Numbered from the stretch's first letter, positions 11,035 through 21,317 are shown. The stretch is 64,000 bases of DNA from Endomychus coccineus (GCA_958510875.1 OY294067.1:146415743-146479742), one strand, 5' to 3'. The notes: generated by a model not told the origin, from the letters alone. A program made the numbers and translations.

Positions 11035-11958
11035 ATGAGTAGAGAACAAGTTGTGCATGAGCTTCATAAGCCGAGTAGGAAGAATTTCAAACGACGCAGA
11101 ACAATCATAAAAGGTTTGGATGATTTGTGGCAAATGAATCTGGCTGGAATGGGTAATTACGCTCGTGAAAACAGAGGATTCAAATACATTTTGGTTATGA
11201 TCGATTGTTTCTCGAAATTTCTATGGACACGCCCGCTGAAAACGAAATAAGCCGAAGAGGTTCGGAAAGCGGTCAGTTCTATATTGCTGGAAGGACATCG
11301 TGAGCCTAGGAATCTGCAAAGCGATCAGGGAAAAGAATTCTTCAATAAACACTTTAACGATCTAATGAAGAAACATAATATCAATCATTATAATACGTAT
11401 AGTGTGAAAAAAGCAGCCATTGCTGAACGTGTCATTCGAACGTTGGAGGAATCGCTCTACAAACATTTCAGTCTTAGTGGGAAATACAAATGGCTTGATA
11501 TACTTGAAGAAACCACAGGAAAATATAATAAACGTAAACATAGTACTATAAATATGGCTCCAATAAAAGTGACGAAACAGATTGAGAGCGAGATATTGAA
11601 ACGATCCTACTCACACATCAAGTTAGCTCTGCCTCACAAATACAACGTTGGAGATGTGGTGCGAATAAGTAAGGCTAAACATATATTTGAAAAGGGATAT
11701 ACGTTCAATTGGTCGACAAAATTGTTTAAAATTATAAGAGTTCACATAACAGCTCCTGTTACATATATTTTGCAAGATATGTTGGGGAAAACGATAAGTG
11801 GAGGATTCTACGAGGAGGAATTACAGAAAACAAAACAACCCGATGTGTATTTAGTCGAAAAAATATTACGAAAGAGGAGGGGCCAACAGTATGTGAAATG
11901 GTTGGGCCTAGATAATAATCACAACAGTTGGATCGATAATTCGGATCTCGTTCAATGA
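11035..11958 (+). pseudogene. Retroviral-type integrase with chromodomain
   Basis: DDE integrase of the Polinton type, which inserts the linear element. Read in one frame it spans 307 codons with an in-frame TAA at 11248-11250. The core shows DLWQMNL (about residues 30-36), LQSDQGKEF with the second acidic residue, and AAIAERVIRTL with the third. The first catalytic Asp, expected in the DLWQ region, is Asn here. The last 40 residues (YLVEKILRKRRG, then YVKWLGL) form a chromodomain, known from Polinton integrases and thought to guide target choice. No zinc-binding HHCC is visible at the N terminus. Confidence 0.85.
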
Positions 11959-12237
11959 ACCCATCATTGACCATTTGGAGATCATGAGGAACAAACAAAA
12001 AGCTGGAATATTATTGACTCGAGGGTATGGATATTATAATTCAACCAAATTCCGTGACTATGAGGGTGAATCAATAGTGAAGATTATAATATTTGAAACA
12101 TATATTGATAAGATTATACTTGAGTCTTTTGTATTGAAAAAATTTGAAATTAATGAAAAATATTATTTTGAGATCTTTTGGTCTTTCTCCCTCCCCTCGT
12201 TAAATAACGGTGCAATCTTGAATTCTCATCAGTCTGT
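11959..12237 (+). other. Spacer between integrase and PLA2-type gene
   Basis: AT-rich, with an accidental 92-codon frame that shows no family features. The last 60 bases before the Met at 12238 are less AT-rich and may hold the promoter of the next gene; I see no clear TATA box. Confidence 0.4.
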
Positions 12238-13020
12238 ATGGAAGCGTAGGTAGAAGAGGGTGTTCTCAATACGCTTATAAACAAGCTCCCGTTTGAACTG
12301 CATATTCCTGGTTATCAATTCTGTGGTCCCGGTACAAAATTGGAAGAACGGTTGAAAAGAGGAGATCCAGGTATCAATCCACTCGATAAAGCTTGCCGCC
12401 AACACGATATTTCATATCTGCGAAACGCTGGTTTGGAAGGACGTCACGAGGCGGATAAAATATTAGAGAACGCTGCTTGGCAACGTGTCAAATCTAGAGA
12501 CACAACATTTGGAGAGAGGAGAGCCGCTTTCGGTGTGAATAAAATTATGAAGGCAAAGAGGAAATTGGGGATGGGTATGAGAAAGAAAGTTGGGTTCGGA
12601 AGTGCAATTGTCGATGGGGTGAGAAAAGTTATGAAGAATAAGTTTGACTCATTCAATCTGAAGAAAACATCCCAAACAGTTTTGAAAGTTGCACGAAAAT
12701 AATTCAAAAAGGCAGGTGGTCTGAAAAATGTTCGATTACCAAGAGTAATTCCTATTCCAAAGACTGGAGGATTTCTACAATTTTTAATACCTCTGTTTGC
12801 CGGCTTATCAGCTGCTGGAGCTTTGGCGGGAGGTGGTGCAGGCATCGCTGAGGCCGTCAACGACAGCAAAGCAGCTCGGAAAACCTTGGAGGAAGCGGAA
12901 AGACATAATGAAACAATGGAAGCTATAGCCTTGAGGAAACAAGGATCTGGTCTATATTTGGAAATGTATCGCAAAGGTCTTTGTCTATATTTAAATAAAC
13001 ATCCAACAAACTGCCAGTGA
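12238..13020 (+). pseudogene. Phospholipase A2-type virion protein with hydrophobic C-terminal region
   Basis: One frame covers 12238-13020 with in-frame stops at 12247-12249 (TAG) and 12700-12702 (TAA). Near the N terminus YQFCGPGT matches the calcium-binding loop, and DKACRQHDISY the catalytic His-Asp helix, of viral-type phospholipase A2 domains, as in parvovirus VP1 and adintovirus proteins. These breach endosomal membranes during entry. After a basic middle comes a Pro-rich start and a Gly/Ala-rich hydrophobic segment (about 12780-12850), then a charged helix; this resembles adenovirus-like minor core or membrane-acting proteins. The order suggests one gene. The second half could instead be a separate gene starting at a Met I cannot identify. 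Confidence 0.7.
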
Positions 13021-13397
13021 ACCTACCCAGAAGACCTCTAACCAATCTAGATCTACGAAAACTAGCAAAAGCTCTGAAAATTCCCCTCCCCATTTTAGAG
13101 GAGTATTTATGCGTGATGAACTGCCCTCCAACGGACCATGGAAAAACGAGCGTGGAATAGTTAATTTAGATAGCTCGGACAATGAAGGCACTCACTGGGT
13201 TGGGTTTAATAAAGTCGGTGATACAGTTTTATATTATGATAGTTTTGGCAAGTCACGTCCCCCTCACAAACTAGTGGATTATTCCAAAAAGTGTAAGAAG
13301 TTATTTAATCACGACAATTTTTCAACAATATAACACTTATAATTGTGGCAAGTTATGTTTGGAATCCCTCTCCAACTCTTCAGTTGTGGTCGACTGA
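13021..13397 (+). pseudogene. Adenain-type cysteine protease
   Basis: Maturation protease of the Polinton/adenovirus family, which cleaves capsid precursors. Visible features are GTHWVGF with the catalytic His (about 13187-13207), YYDSFG with the acidic residue, and YNCGKLC with the catalytic Cys at about 13341-13361. The reading changes frame near 13085 (before PHFRGVF) and again near 13330, where the main frame ends in TAA at 13333. The real start is uncertain since no good ATG precedes the first segment. It lies directly after the PLA2-type gene and before the minor capsid gene, the usual neighbourhood. Confidence 0.8.
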
Positions 13398-13412
13398 CCC
13401 TGCATTCATTAG

Positions 13413-13422
13413 TATATAAATA
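13413..13422 (+). promoter_or_regulatory. TATA box before the minor capsid gene
   Basis: TATATAAATA about 30 bases upstream of the Met at 13449. Position and sequence fit a core promoter for the capsid genes. Confidence 0.35.
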
Positions 13423-13448
13423 GAATGTTGATAAAGTTTTCATCAATC

Positions 13449-14192
13449 ATGTCTCAGACGTTCACTATCACGGGTAAGAGCTCCCGCTTGTCTGTAGATT
13501 TTCACCCACCTATAGAACTAGATCCTCATTCATATTATTCAATCGCACTTGTTGATTTGCATACGTACAATAGCATTCCGAACATTGAAAAAGGTTTTAA
13601 TAAATTTTATTATAAAAATGTGAAGGGTGAGGAAGAAGTAGTAACTATACCTACGGGGTCCTACGAGTTGACAGGCATCGAGGATTTCATACAAAGTGCA
13701 GTTTGTGGGATAGGGGTGAAGCAAGAAGAACGTGACCGGAAATTATCAATAAAATCTAACAACAACACTCTACACACAGAGCTGAAGAAAGATTTTGAAG
13801 TGAATTTTATTCCTAAAGATAGTATAAGCAAACTGTTGGGATTCAGCAAGAAGAAATTGGCATCTCGTGAACTACACGTATCTGATCGCCCTATAAACAT
13901 AATCAAAGTTCAAACTATTAGAGTAGAGTGTAACTTAACCGCAGGAGCATATTATAACAATAAGTTAGCTCATACGATATATGAGTTTTCACCTCTTGTA
14001 CCACCGGGGTTTTCCATTGATATAGAGCCGAAGAATCTTATTCATCTACCGATCATCAACAAGACGTCCTTTGATAACATCACACTGAATATTTTGGATC
14101 AGAATTGGAAACGGGTAAATTTTCGTTGGGAAGAAATTATTATACGCTTGGAGTTGAAAAAGACCACAAGAGATTATGGCTCACAACGATAA
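13449..14192 (+). CDS. Minor capsid (penton-like) protein
   Basis: 247 codons, uninterrupted. It begins MSQTFTITGKSS; I prefer this Met to the upstream one at 13425 because family members start with this strand. The pattern of alternating beta strands (YYSIALVDL, then a GSYELTGIEDF turn, then RVECNLTAG, and a closing strand IIIRLEL) fits the single jelly-roll minor capsid protein that forms Polinton vertices. It is upstream of the major capsid gene, as in other Polintons. Assignment is by motif and position. It is one of the few undamaged frames in the element. Confidence 0.72.
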   Translation: MSQTFTITGKSSRLSVDFHPPIELDPHSYYSIALVDLHTYNSIPNIEKGFNKFYYKNVKGEEEVVTIPTGSYELTGIEDFIQSAVCGIGVKQEERDRKLSIKSNNNTLHTELKKDFEVNFIPKDSISKLLGFSKKKLASRELHVSDRPINIIKVQTIRVECNLTAGAYYNNKLAHTIYEFSPLVPPGFSIDIEPKNLIHLPIINKTSFDNITLNILDQNWKRVNFRWEEIIIRLELKKTTRDYGSQR

Positions 14193-14414
14193 ATAATAGT
14201 CCAATACTCACCAACATTCATTATATGAGAAGAATTCATCTGAGAAGGTTGTTGTTGTAGTAGACGCCTCTTGAGAACCTGGGTTTGGATTTCAGCAATA
14301 AAAGATTCCTCCATAGTGGTCATTAGTCATTATCTACAACGAGTTCAAGGGAGAAAGTTGCTTCTGCATCACTATCATTTGAAAATATAAAGTTTTTGAA
14401 GTTCCTTGGTTACA

Positions 14415-15531
14415 ATGTCGGAAAAACTGCAAATATTCAACGAGCCAAACTTCAATGGTGACATCATCCGAGAAGAAACTCATACCTACTATCCCCACAC
14501 AACATCTTTTGGCAACAGCGACGAAATTGAGATATTAATCAATCAACAAGATGTATTGGTAGATTTGGCCTCGTCTGCTTTATTCATTGAGGCAGAATTC
14601 CAGCCGGAAGCAAGTGGTGATGGTGAATGTAAACTAACGAATAATTTCGGAGCGTTTCTCTTCGAATATATCAGTTATGAATTGAATGGAAAAGAGATAG
14701 ACAAAGTACGTGATCCTGGTATTGTCAGCACCATCAGAACTTATCTAACATAAGCCAAACATGAATCTACACCTCTAGCTATTTCTGGATGGTCATATAA
14801 GGATGCACTGAGTTCAGTCTACAATAATAAAATCAATTTATGGATACCGTTGAATTTTCTACTAGGCCTATTCATTGACTATAACAAAGTTTTGAGTGAA
14901 AAACATAAGCTGCGCTTGATAAGGTCTCGAACCGATAACGATTGCTATACTAATAGCACAGGCACGAAAACGGCTAAAATAAATGTGAGGACGATAGCAT
15001 TAAAAGTGCGACATGTGTTTCCAAGTGATCAAGTTAAATTTCAAATGTTGGGGAATTTGAGTGCAGAGAAACCTATTTTGATTCCATTCCGTAGTTGGGA
15101 TCTGCATGAAAATCCGTTGATGAAAGAGAGCACTCGATATGTGATTCTAGCTTTCCAAACTGATCGAAAAAAAAAATCCTGTTAAGCACAGTGCATATTT
15201 CTATAATATAAACTTGCTGAATGTAAAATTATACTTGAATTCAGAGTGTTATCCATATGAAGCAATGAAATTGAATTTCACGAAGCAGCAATACGTGGAA
15301 GCATACCAGATGTACTATGATTTTCAGAAATCATTTTCAAATAAAATAATAAGCGAGCCGATTGATTGTTCAAAACAAAACGATGCTATAAGGTCATCAA
15401 CAGTTGACGTCAAACTAGAGATGGAAAGTTTCCTGAATTTCCCCAAAAACACCCGGGCTCATTGCATCATCATTAACGACCGTATAATGGAGTATTCTCC
15501 GATTACAGGATCAGTTCGGAATTTGGTGTGA
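14415..15531 (+). pseudogene. Major capsid protein (double jelly-roll type)
   Basis: The N terminus MSEKLQIFNEPNFNGDI is characteristic of Polinton major capsid proteins of insects. The first frame ends in TAA at 14751-14753; the same frame resumes and runs to 15185, where a run of ten A at about 15167-15176 shifts the frame, and the last part (15214-15531) ends at TGA. At about 372 codons it is shorter than usual, and the region near 14810-14850 probably lacks a segment. The Met at 14415 is chosen over the upstream TTG. Known role: hexon-like capsomers. Confidence 0.78.
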
Positions 15532-15865
15532 AGAACCAGGTGATGAATCATAATGTTATTATTTTAGTTCTAAATGATGTACTATCAAAATGTATTTTTC
15601 CAAATAAATGTGATTATTATTATATTTGATATTCTATCTCTCAAACGGTAGGTGGTGATGTAAACATCCGGCGATCATAGTTTGTGAACTATGCTAGCCG
15701 GTTGCTGGAAATGGAACAAATTGAAACAACTAGTGATGTTATTAGTCAGTTATCAACGTTTTTGCAATGAGATCGGAACGGAGAGTTACCCCCACCCCCA
15801 CTATTCACGTTCACGCTCTCACGTATGTAAGACATAATCATTTCAGAAAATGTTCAGTTATAAAA
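15532..15865. other. Spacer with an isolated piece of the terminal-repeat unit
   Basis: AT-rich with several AATAAA-like signals soon after the capsid stop (for example near 15604). At 15667-15705 CCGGCGATCATAGTTTG and a partial inverse ending in GCCGG copy the core of the 69-base terminal-repeat unit. No gene seen. Confidence 0.5.
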
Positions 15866-16914
15866 ATGAACTTAGCAGCGCGCGTTCGTGATTCAAATGT
15901 GGCTACATGGTTCACCAACAATTCTATTGAGTTAACAGTTTTGGAATATTCAACTAAACCAACGCGTTCTAATGAATGAAGATCTATTGGATTGGTTAGG
16001 TTATCGCGGCAAAAAATATCATGCTAAAAAGGGTGTTATTACAAGATTTTATAGGAAAAACCCGCATATACACCATTTAGAAATTTGTGATAAGACTGAT
16101 GCACGAAAGAAATATTATGTTCTAGATGCTATTGATTTCGAATCATTATTGATGCAAATGCGAACTCCTAAAGTCATCGAGTTACGTGAACTGTTTTCGT
16201 TAATGAAATTTATTATGATGAAATATTGTGAGTACGAGAAATTCTATGAACAACATTGTGTAGAACTGTTGAAAACAAAAAATAACCAATTGGTACAATC
16301 AGTAGAAGAGTTGAGATCTTTAATGTTGGCCGTGAAAGAGCAAGGCGTGAAAGAGCGTCAAAGAGCTGTGGAACGTGAATGTCGTGCGAAAGAACGATCT
16401 CAACGCTTATCTCAACAAATTCAAATGAATGTTATCACCTTACGGAATAACATTGCGCCAAATATTGTTCCACCTCCTATAAATTTCGGAAAGAGACGAA
16501 ATTTAGGTAATTACTTTGTTTTTACAATAAAATTTATAAAATATATTTTTTTTTCTTCAATTTTAGGATTATATCGAACATCGAATGATACGAGACCAGA
16601 ATGGTAGGTACCCAATGCGCGGACAGGAGAATGGTTGGCGTGATGCCGACAGAAAATTACAAATTCGAGAAATGCGAATTATACGTAAATGGTCTAACAT
16701 ATCTCATGCTATCGATATTGGTAACGAGGTGAAACAGAATTTCCGTCGCGATTTGAAATGGTATGCAAGAGGAAATCTTATTCGTGCCGCAGAAGAAAAG
16801 GGGGGTGAACAATTGATTAGTGATATCAACATCGAGTCATTGATAGAACGCATTATCAATCACAAAAATAAAGCTCATGAGCTAGCAAATGATAATGTCA
16901 ATATATTGTTGTAA
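15866..16914 (+). pseudogene. BRO/MSV199-like DNA-virus protein
   Basis: N-terminal DSNVATWFTNNSIELTV, then a second frame from 15972 with DLLDWLGYRGKK and RKKYYVLDAIDFESLLMQM. This pattern fits the BRO-N/MSV199-type DNA-binding region of large insect viruses (iridovirus, baculovirus, entomopoxvirus). A long Arg/Glu/Gln coiled coil follows (about 16220-16430), and a C-terminal domain with RGQENGW and NISHAIDIGNEVKQ in a third frame to 16914. The frame changes at about 15970 and near 16570. A 60-base candidate intron lies at 16507-16566. Role unknown; such proteins often bind DNA or modulate transcription. AATAAA at about 16962 follows the stop. Confidence 0.65.
16507..16566 (+). other. Candidate spliceosomal intron in the BRO-like gene
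   Basis: Starts GTAATT, has a T-rich tract and ends TTCAATTTTAG, directly between two parts of the BRO-like protein. The interior would read as a hydrophobic stretch unlike its surroundings. Its length is divisible by three, and the following exon matches the family in a different frame, so splicing alone does not restore the frame. Confidence 0.45.
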
Positions 16915-16949
16915 AAATATTAAGTTCTTCTTCTATTATTTCAAAAATT

Positions 16950-17005
16950 AGATCTTCAATTCAATAAAACACCACTTAATCATCAAAATCATTATCTATT
17001 AATAC
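16950..17005. repeat. Internal copy of a terminal-repeat segment with poly(A) signal
   Basis: TTCAATTCAATAAAACACC followed by ACTTAATCATCAAAATC matches 19176-19212 in the right terminal repeat and its inverse near 8243-8285. It lies between the convergent ends of the BRO-like and metalloproteinase genes and contains AATAAA. Confidence 0.6.
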
Positions 17006-17076
17006 GTTCCTTTTACATTTCCAAAAAGATTTTGAGTAGTAAAACTGATAAGATGCCAGGATTAAAACACTACATT

Positions 17077-18852
17077 TCATAAATTCCATTTTCTTTCTGT
17101 GATGTCGCTCCAGTTTAAATTAATCGGTGCTGTAGGTTGTGCTCCTCCTCCAGTTTGAAAGTTATTTGTTCCACCCTCAGTACCATGATCGTCACCTTGA
17201 GGAGAAGGGAGAATCCCAAGATTTGCCGTCAGTTCGATTTCTCCTGAAATCGATAGATCCCTCTTAATCGTTTTCGAAACGATCGTTTCTTCTTCCACAT
17301 ACTCATCATCATCATCGTCTTCAGCTGTCAGGGCTTCTATTGGGTTAGTTTGTCGTGATAGAATCTCTTTCAATATTTCTTTCAACTGGGCGAATGAGCT
17401 CACATTTGGGCATTGTATACCGAAAATGTTGGGATTAAATTTTTCTACCTTCACCAAGGTGTGGAGGAATTCGTTATAGTGATAAACCATATCTTTCTGG
17501 GAAAAATATAATATTCCGTCGATGTACCGAAATACGGCCGTTGTCGATGAGGGGGCTGTAAAAAAGATCTTTGTTATCAAACCGTGATATTTAGGGGTGA
17601 AGTTGCAATCATTCACTTCAACAAAGTAACGATTATTGTAAAAAACATAGGTGTATCCTGTATATCAGCTCACCACACCCTGTATATGAACATTAGGTAT
17701 TTTCAACCTGTGTGAATAGGACTTTGGCCAACCGTTAACCAGCTGTAAACTTGGAAATTCCATCATATACACCATTCTATCTATGAAGAATACAATCTCT
17801 CCTGAGGGTCGTTGATAAATTGCCGATATTTTCTTGAAATTGCGTGGTGAAAATGATAACCAGTCCGTAATTAACACTGGTTGCTTCATGATTCTGGTTT
17901 CTTAATCCATTACCCAAACCCATCTTCCGTAGAAAGTATACAATCGTTGATTCACCACTAGGAATGTGTGTAGCCGTTTTATATTACATATATCTGGAGG
18001 TGTAGGAGTACTAGTTGTTGAGGTAGTTGTTGAAGTACTAGTTGTTGAAGTACTAGTTGTTGAGGTAGTTGTTGAATTAGTGGTAACAGGTATTACAACA
18101 GACCTGTTTGTTGGTTTTCCATACAAGCTCTGCACAGCAAAAATATCATCTCTACTCAGAGTTATATTCGAAAAGTCTTTATTCTCTTCGTAAAATGCAT
18201 ACATTGTAGATTCATCATCGCCTGAATGACCTATCCCTATAGCATGTCCAATTTCATGCAATAGTACCGAAAATAAACTCGCTTCCCCACCCTTAGGTTT
18301 CGTTTTTGTTCTACACCATGTTTCATCTTGATCTGGATGTATTTCTACTGCTGATCCATCAGTTACAGGAAAATCCGAATGCGCGAGAATAATTCCAGGT
18401 CCGTCAAGCATCCCTAAGCACTACTGGTTGTTCGATATTCTTTGATGAATACCCTTTTGAAACGAAATAATCATATCGGCTGTGTCGCTCGTTGTATATT
18501 CAAAATTCAATCCGGAATATCTGCCCCATATTCCGAAATTTTCTGTTGTCATTTGAACCAATTGAGGGTGTGCATATCTAAAATGCCATGTCAATTTTTG
18601 CTTCACCCATTTTGAAGTTATTCTGTATTGGTAAGGATCATCACCTACTCCACATCTTTTTGTTTTCATTAATTTCAGAGTTTCATTATTTAGGGTGCCA
18701 TCTATAGGTAAACGATAGAATTCTTGAAACACCTTGATCCCGCCCTCCGTATCACTTAAACCATTAAAATTTTCTCCGATATAACCGTATTTCACTAAAT
18801 ATTCGTTCGCTTGAACAGCGAGGAAACATGAGCAAAATAATAATGATAACAT
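17077..18852 (-). pseudogene. Matrix metalloproteinase (MMP) carried by the Polinton
   Basis: A single minus-strand frame of 591 codons with three in-frame stops: TAG 18421-18423, TAA 17902-17904, TGA 17665-17667. Order: signal peptide MLSLLFCSCFLAVQA, peptidoglycan-binding-like prodomain, cysteine switch KRCGVGDD (Cys about 67, with Gly-Asp-Asp where family members have Pro-Asp), catalytic domain with HEIGHAIGIGHS (His about 199, 203, 209) and the Met-turn STMYAFY, a Thr/Ser-rich linker, then hemopexin blades from a Cys (PDIC, about 17990) to GIQCP (about 17417). A tail of about 80 residues follows, with DDDDDEYVEEE. No furin site after the prodomain. MMPs cleave extracellular matrix; a virus could use one to cross basement membranes (inference). 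It ends the element on the strand opposite all other genes, 70 bases from the right terminal repeat. Confidence 0.9.
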
Positions 18853-18924
18853 GTTGACCTGTCAACAACTTTACACTTTATGAGTGCGAAGATATGAAAA
18901 CCTTGTGTAATATCAGAGAATGTC

Positions 18925-20258
18925 GCCGGTGACGTCATCATCGTTCGTAAAGTATGGTCGCCGGATTGAATCAGTTACTGTTATCGGTTTGAAGCAGTGA
19001 CTTCATCATCGTTCGTAAACTATGGTCGCCGGATTGAATCAGTTACTGACAACGGTTTTGAAGCAGTGACGTCATCATCGTTCGTAAACTATGGTCGCCG
19101 GATTGAATCAGTTACTGACAACGGTTTTGAAGCAGTGACGTCATCATCGTTCGTAAACTATGATCGCCGGATCTTGAATTCAATAAAACACCACTTACTC
19201 GTCAAAATCATTATGTATTTTGATACACATAAAGCTATCGTTAGATGTTCTCCCCACCTAATTTGCATGCATCATTTTTAACTCATCAAAAATATGGAAA
19301 TTAACATTCTGCATGTCAAGACTTTCCATTTGAAACCTATAAAGCTATGATTGACATTCATAGATCCGCCATGACAGTTCACGTGACAGATGCTTCATGG
19401 ATCCACCACGTCACACCCGCCAAGACACGACACGACATGACACCTCGATGAAGACCTCACGTGACAGACGCCATGACACCTCGTTGAAGACCCACGTGAC
19501 AGCCGCCATGACAACTCTTTCCGCCCCACATGTTGCTCTATGGTTCTGACTTGGAGTAGCTCCATATCTTTCAGCTCTATGGTACGTGATAGCCGCCATG
19601 ACACCTCGTGACAGACACCTCGTTGAAGCCCCACGGGACAGACACCCCGTCGAAGTGACAGACGTCATGATATCTCACCGCGTGACAGATCATGTGATTT
19701 CAAAACCGTACGAGTCGAACTGATGGCGCCACCTCCACGAAGCTGTCTGTAACTTTGGTTCACCGTCACGTGGTGGTAACACCTACACGAAGCAGTCTGT
19801 ACCTTCGATCCCCCCCATGGAAGCAGTCTGTGTCTTTGGACCAAAGGTGCAGACTGCTTCATAGAGGTGGTGGGACCATCTCCACGAAGCAGTCTGTACC
19901 TCCGATGACAGCTGTCACGTGATGGCGACATCTCTACGAAGCATTCTGTACCTTGGGCCCACCATGACAGCTGTCACGTGGTGGTGAAACCTCCACGAAG
20001 CAGCCTGTACCTTTGGTCCGCCATGACAGCTGTCCCGTGATAGTCATGTGACCCTGTACATGCGGCACACTTTTTGTAAGCACCCTGTATACTCTTTACA
20101 AACAACATATCCTTATCTCACACCTTATCACATACATCCATTCCTTATCACCTGACCTACATCCTTATCGACTGATGAGGATAACCTCACACTGGATGGA
20201 CAGCTAGACCGGAAGTGGAAACCGGATATCCTGATCGTAGAACGCGCCCAGTACATCT
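18925..20258 (-). repeat. Polinton right terminal inverted repeat
   Basis: Inverse of 7202-8545. The tip on the minus strand reads AGATGTACTGGGCGCG. It contains the 69-base units (about three), CACGTG-rich segments and the GATAAGG-rich tip. It lacks the head-to-head palindrome found at the inner edge of the left repeat. Confidence 0.9.
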
Positions 20259-21253
20259 CCTCTCGTCGTTCAAACATACACACTCTGTACGCACCACACC
20301 ACACAATTACTTGAATATTTCAATTCACGCGCTAATTCAATCGTGCGCGATTCGCCCTATGACGAGATAAACTCAAATTCACCAATCCGAATTACTGAAT
20401 ACTACGGAACTCAGGTATCGTACAAACGTTTACCAATTACAATAACAATCATAAATTACGGAAATCAATATATCGTAATGCTCAAAAATATAAATTATTT
20501 GCTATCATTTACCTTTTTGTAAAATTCACAAACACAAACGGGACACTATTGTTACTTCACAGCTTTTAAATCTGACTCAAACTCGAATAAATTCAAAAAC
20601 ACAAGAGAGCTACTACACTCAGTGAAAATCAAAACACAAGAGATATTGTACGGCTTGAAAAATCACAATAACCAAAAAGAGCACAAAAGAGTAACTGTAC
20701 TTATTGAAATGCAAAATCTCGAAAAAAAGCGATCTTTTGTCTGTCACAGCTTTTATATGTTTTCCGAGGTTCTGGACAGGTCTGCTCCACTAATTCCTTA
20801 TTTTGTGCCGAGGGTTTCTTTCTTATGCCCCGAACAATACTTAAAAGTGACGCTACTTTTTAGATTCAAAATTCGCGCACATGACGCTCCGGTAGTTTCT
20901 CTCGGCGGACTAAACAAGTGTTATCGGAGTTTTTTGGTTGTTCGCCTTTTTTATACATAAGACTGTTCAAAGTTTGGTGTCTTAACTGGCCAGACCCCTG
21001 TTTTTGTAACATATTTTATCGGAATGAAATGCAATTTTGAACGGGCATGTATTAGATTCATCTATTTGAATAATTATACATCTTATTATTATCATCTATT
21101 TGAATAATTATAAGTGATAATCACGGAATTCAAATTCGGAATTCATTAATATCTATTGGAATAATGAACTGTTCAAACTGAAATTACATGTAACATCCGT
21201 ATTTATTGCCTGATCTAAATTAAACAATCTTTCAAAATTTAAGCTTCGTTACA
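20259..21253 (-). repeat. 5' LTR of the minus-strand retrotransposon, upstream half
   Basis: Inverse of solo-LTR positions 587 to about 1455. It begins, on the minus strand, TGTAACG at 21253. The promoter part, with a TATATAA-like stretch and the segment matching 890-920, is kept. It continues beyond the Polinton at 7201. Confidence 0.82.
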
Positions 21254-21317
21254 CTACTATTCAATTATATGTTTTCAAACTTTGATTTAAGTTGAATGAA
21301 TTGCATAGAAGTATTCA

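Larger units (their letters stand above)
7202..20258. mobile_element. Polinton/Maverick (adintovirus-like) element, degenerate, no polB
   Basis: About 13.06 kb beginning AG and ending CT, with inverted terminal repeats of about 1.3 kb. Between them lie ATPase, integrase with chromodomain, adenain-type protease, minor and major capsid proteins, a PLA2-type protein, a BRO/MSV199-like protein and a matrix metalloproteinase. ATPase, integrase, protease and two jelly-roll capsid proteins are the known Polinton core set. The family-B DNA polymerase is not found on either strand. The insertion splits a retrotransposon LTR at a point corresponding to about 1455 of the solo LTR. No exact 6-base target duplication remains. 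Most genes are broken. Confidence 0.88.

Noticed and set aside
11975..12253. 92-codon frame between integrase and the PLA2-type gene
   Set aside because: Composition is that of AT-rich spacer; no motif, and it overlaps the presumed start of the next gene.
11035..18852. In-frame stops in many Polinton genes as a recoded genetic code or readthrough
   Set aside because: All three stop codons occur, frameshifts are also present, and the integrase lacks a catalytic residue; ordinary decay explains it.
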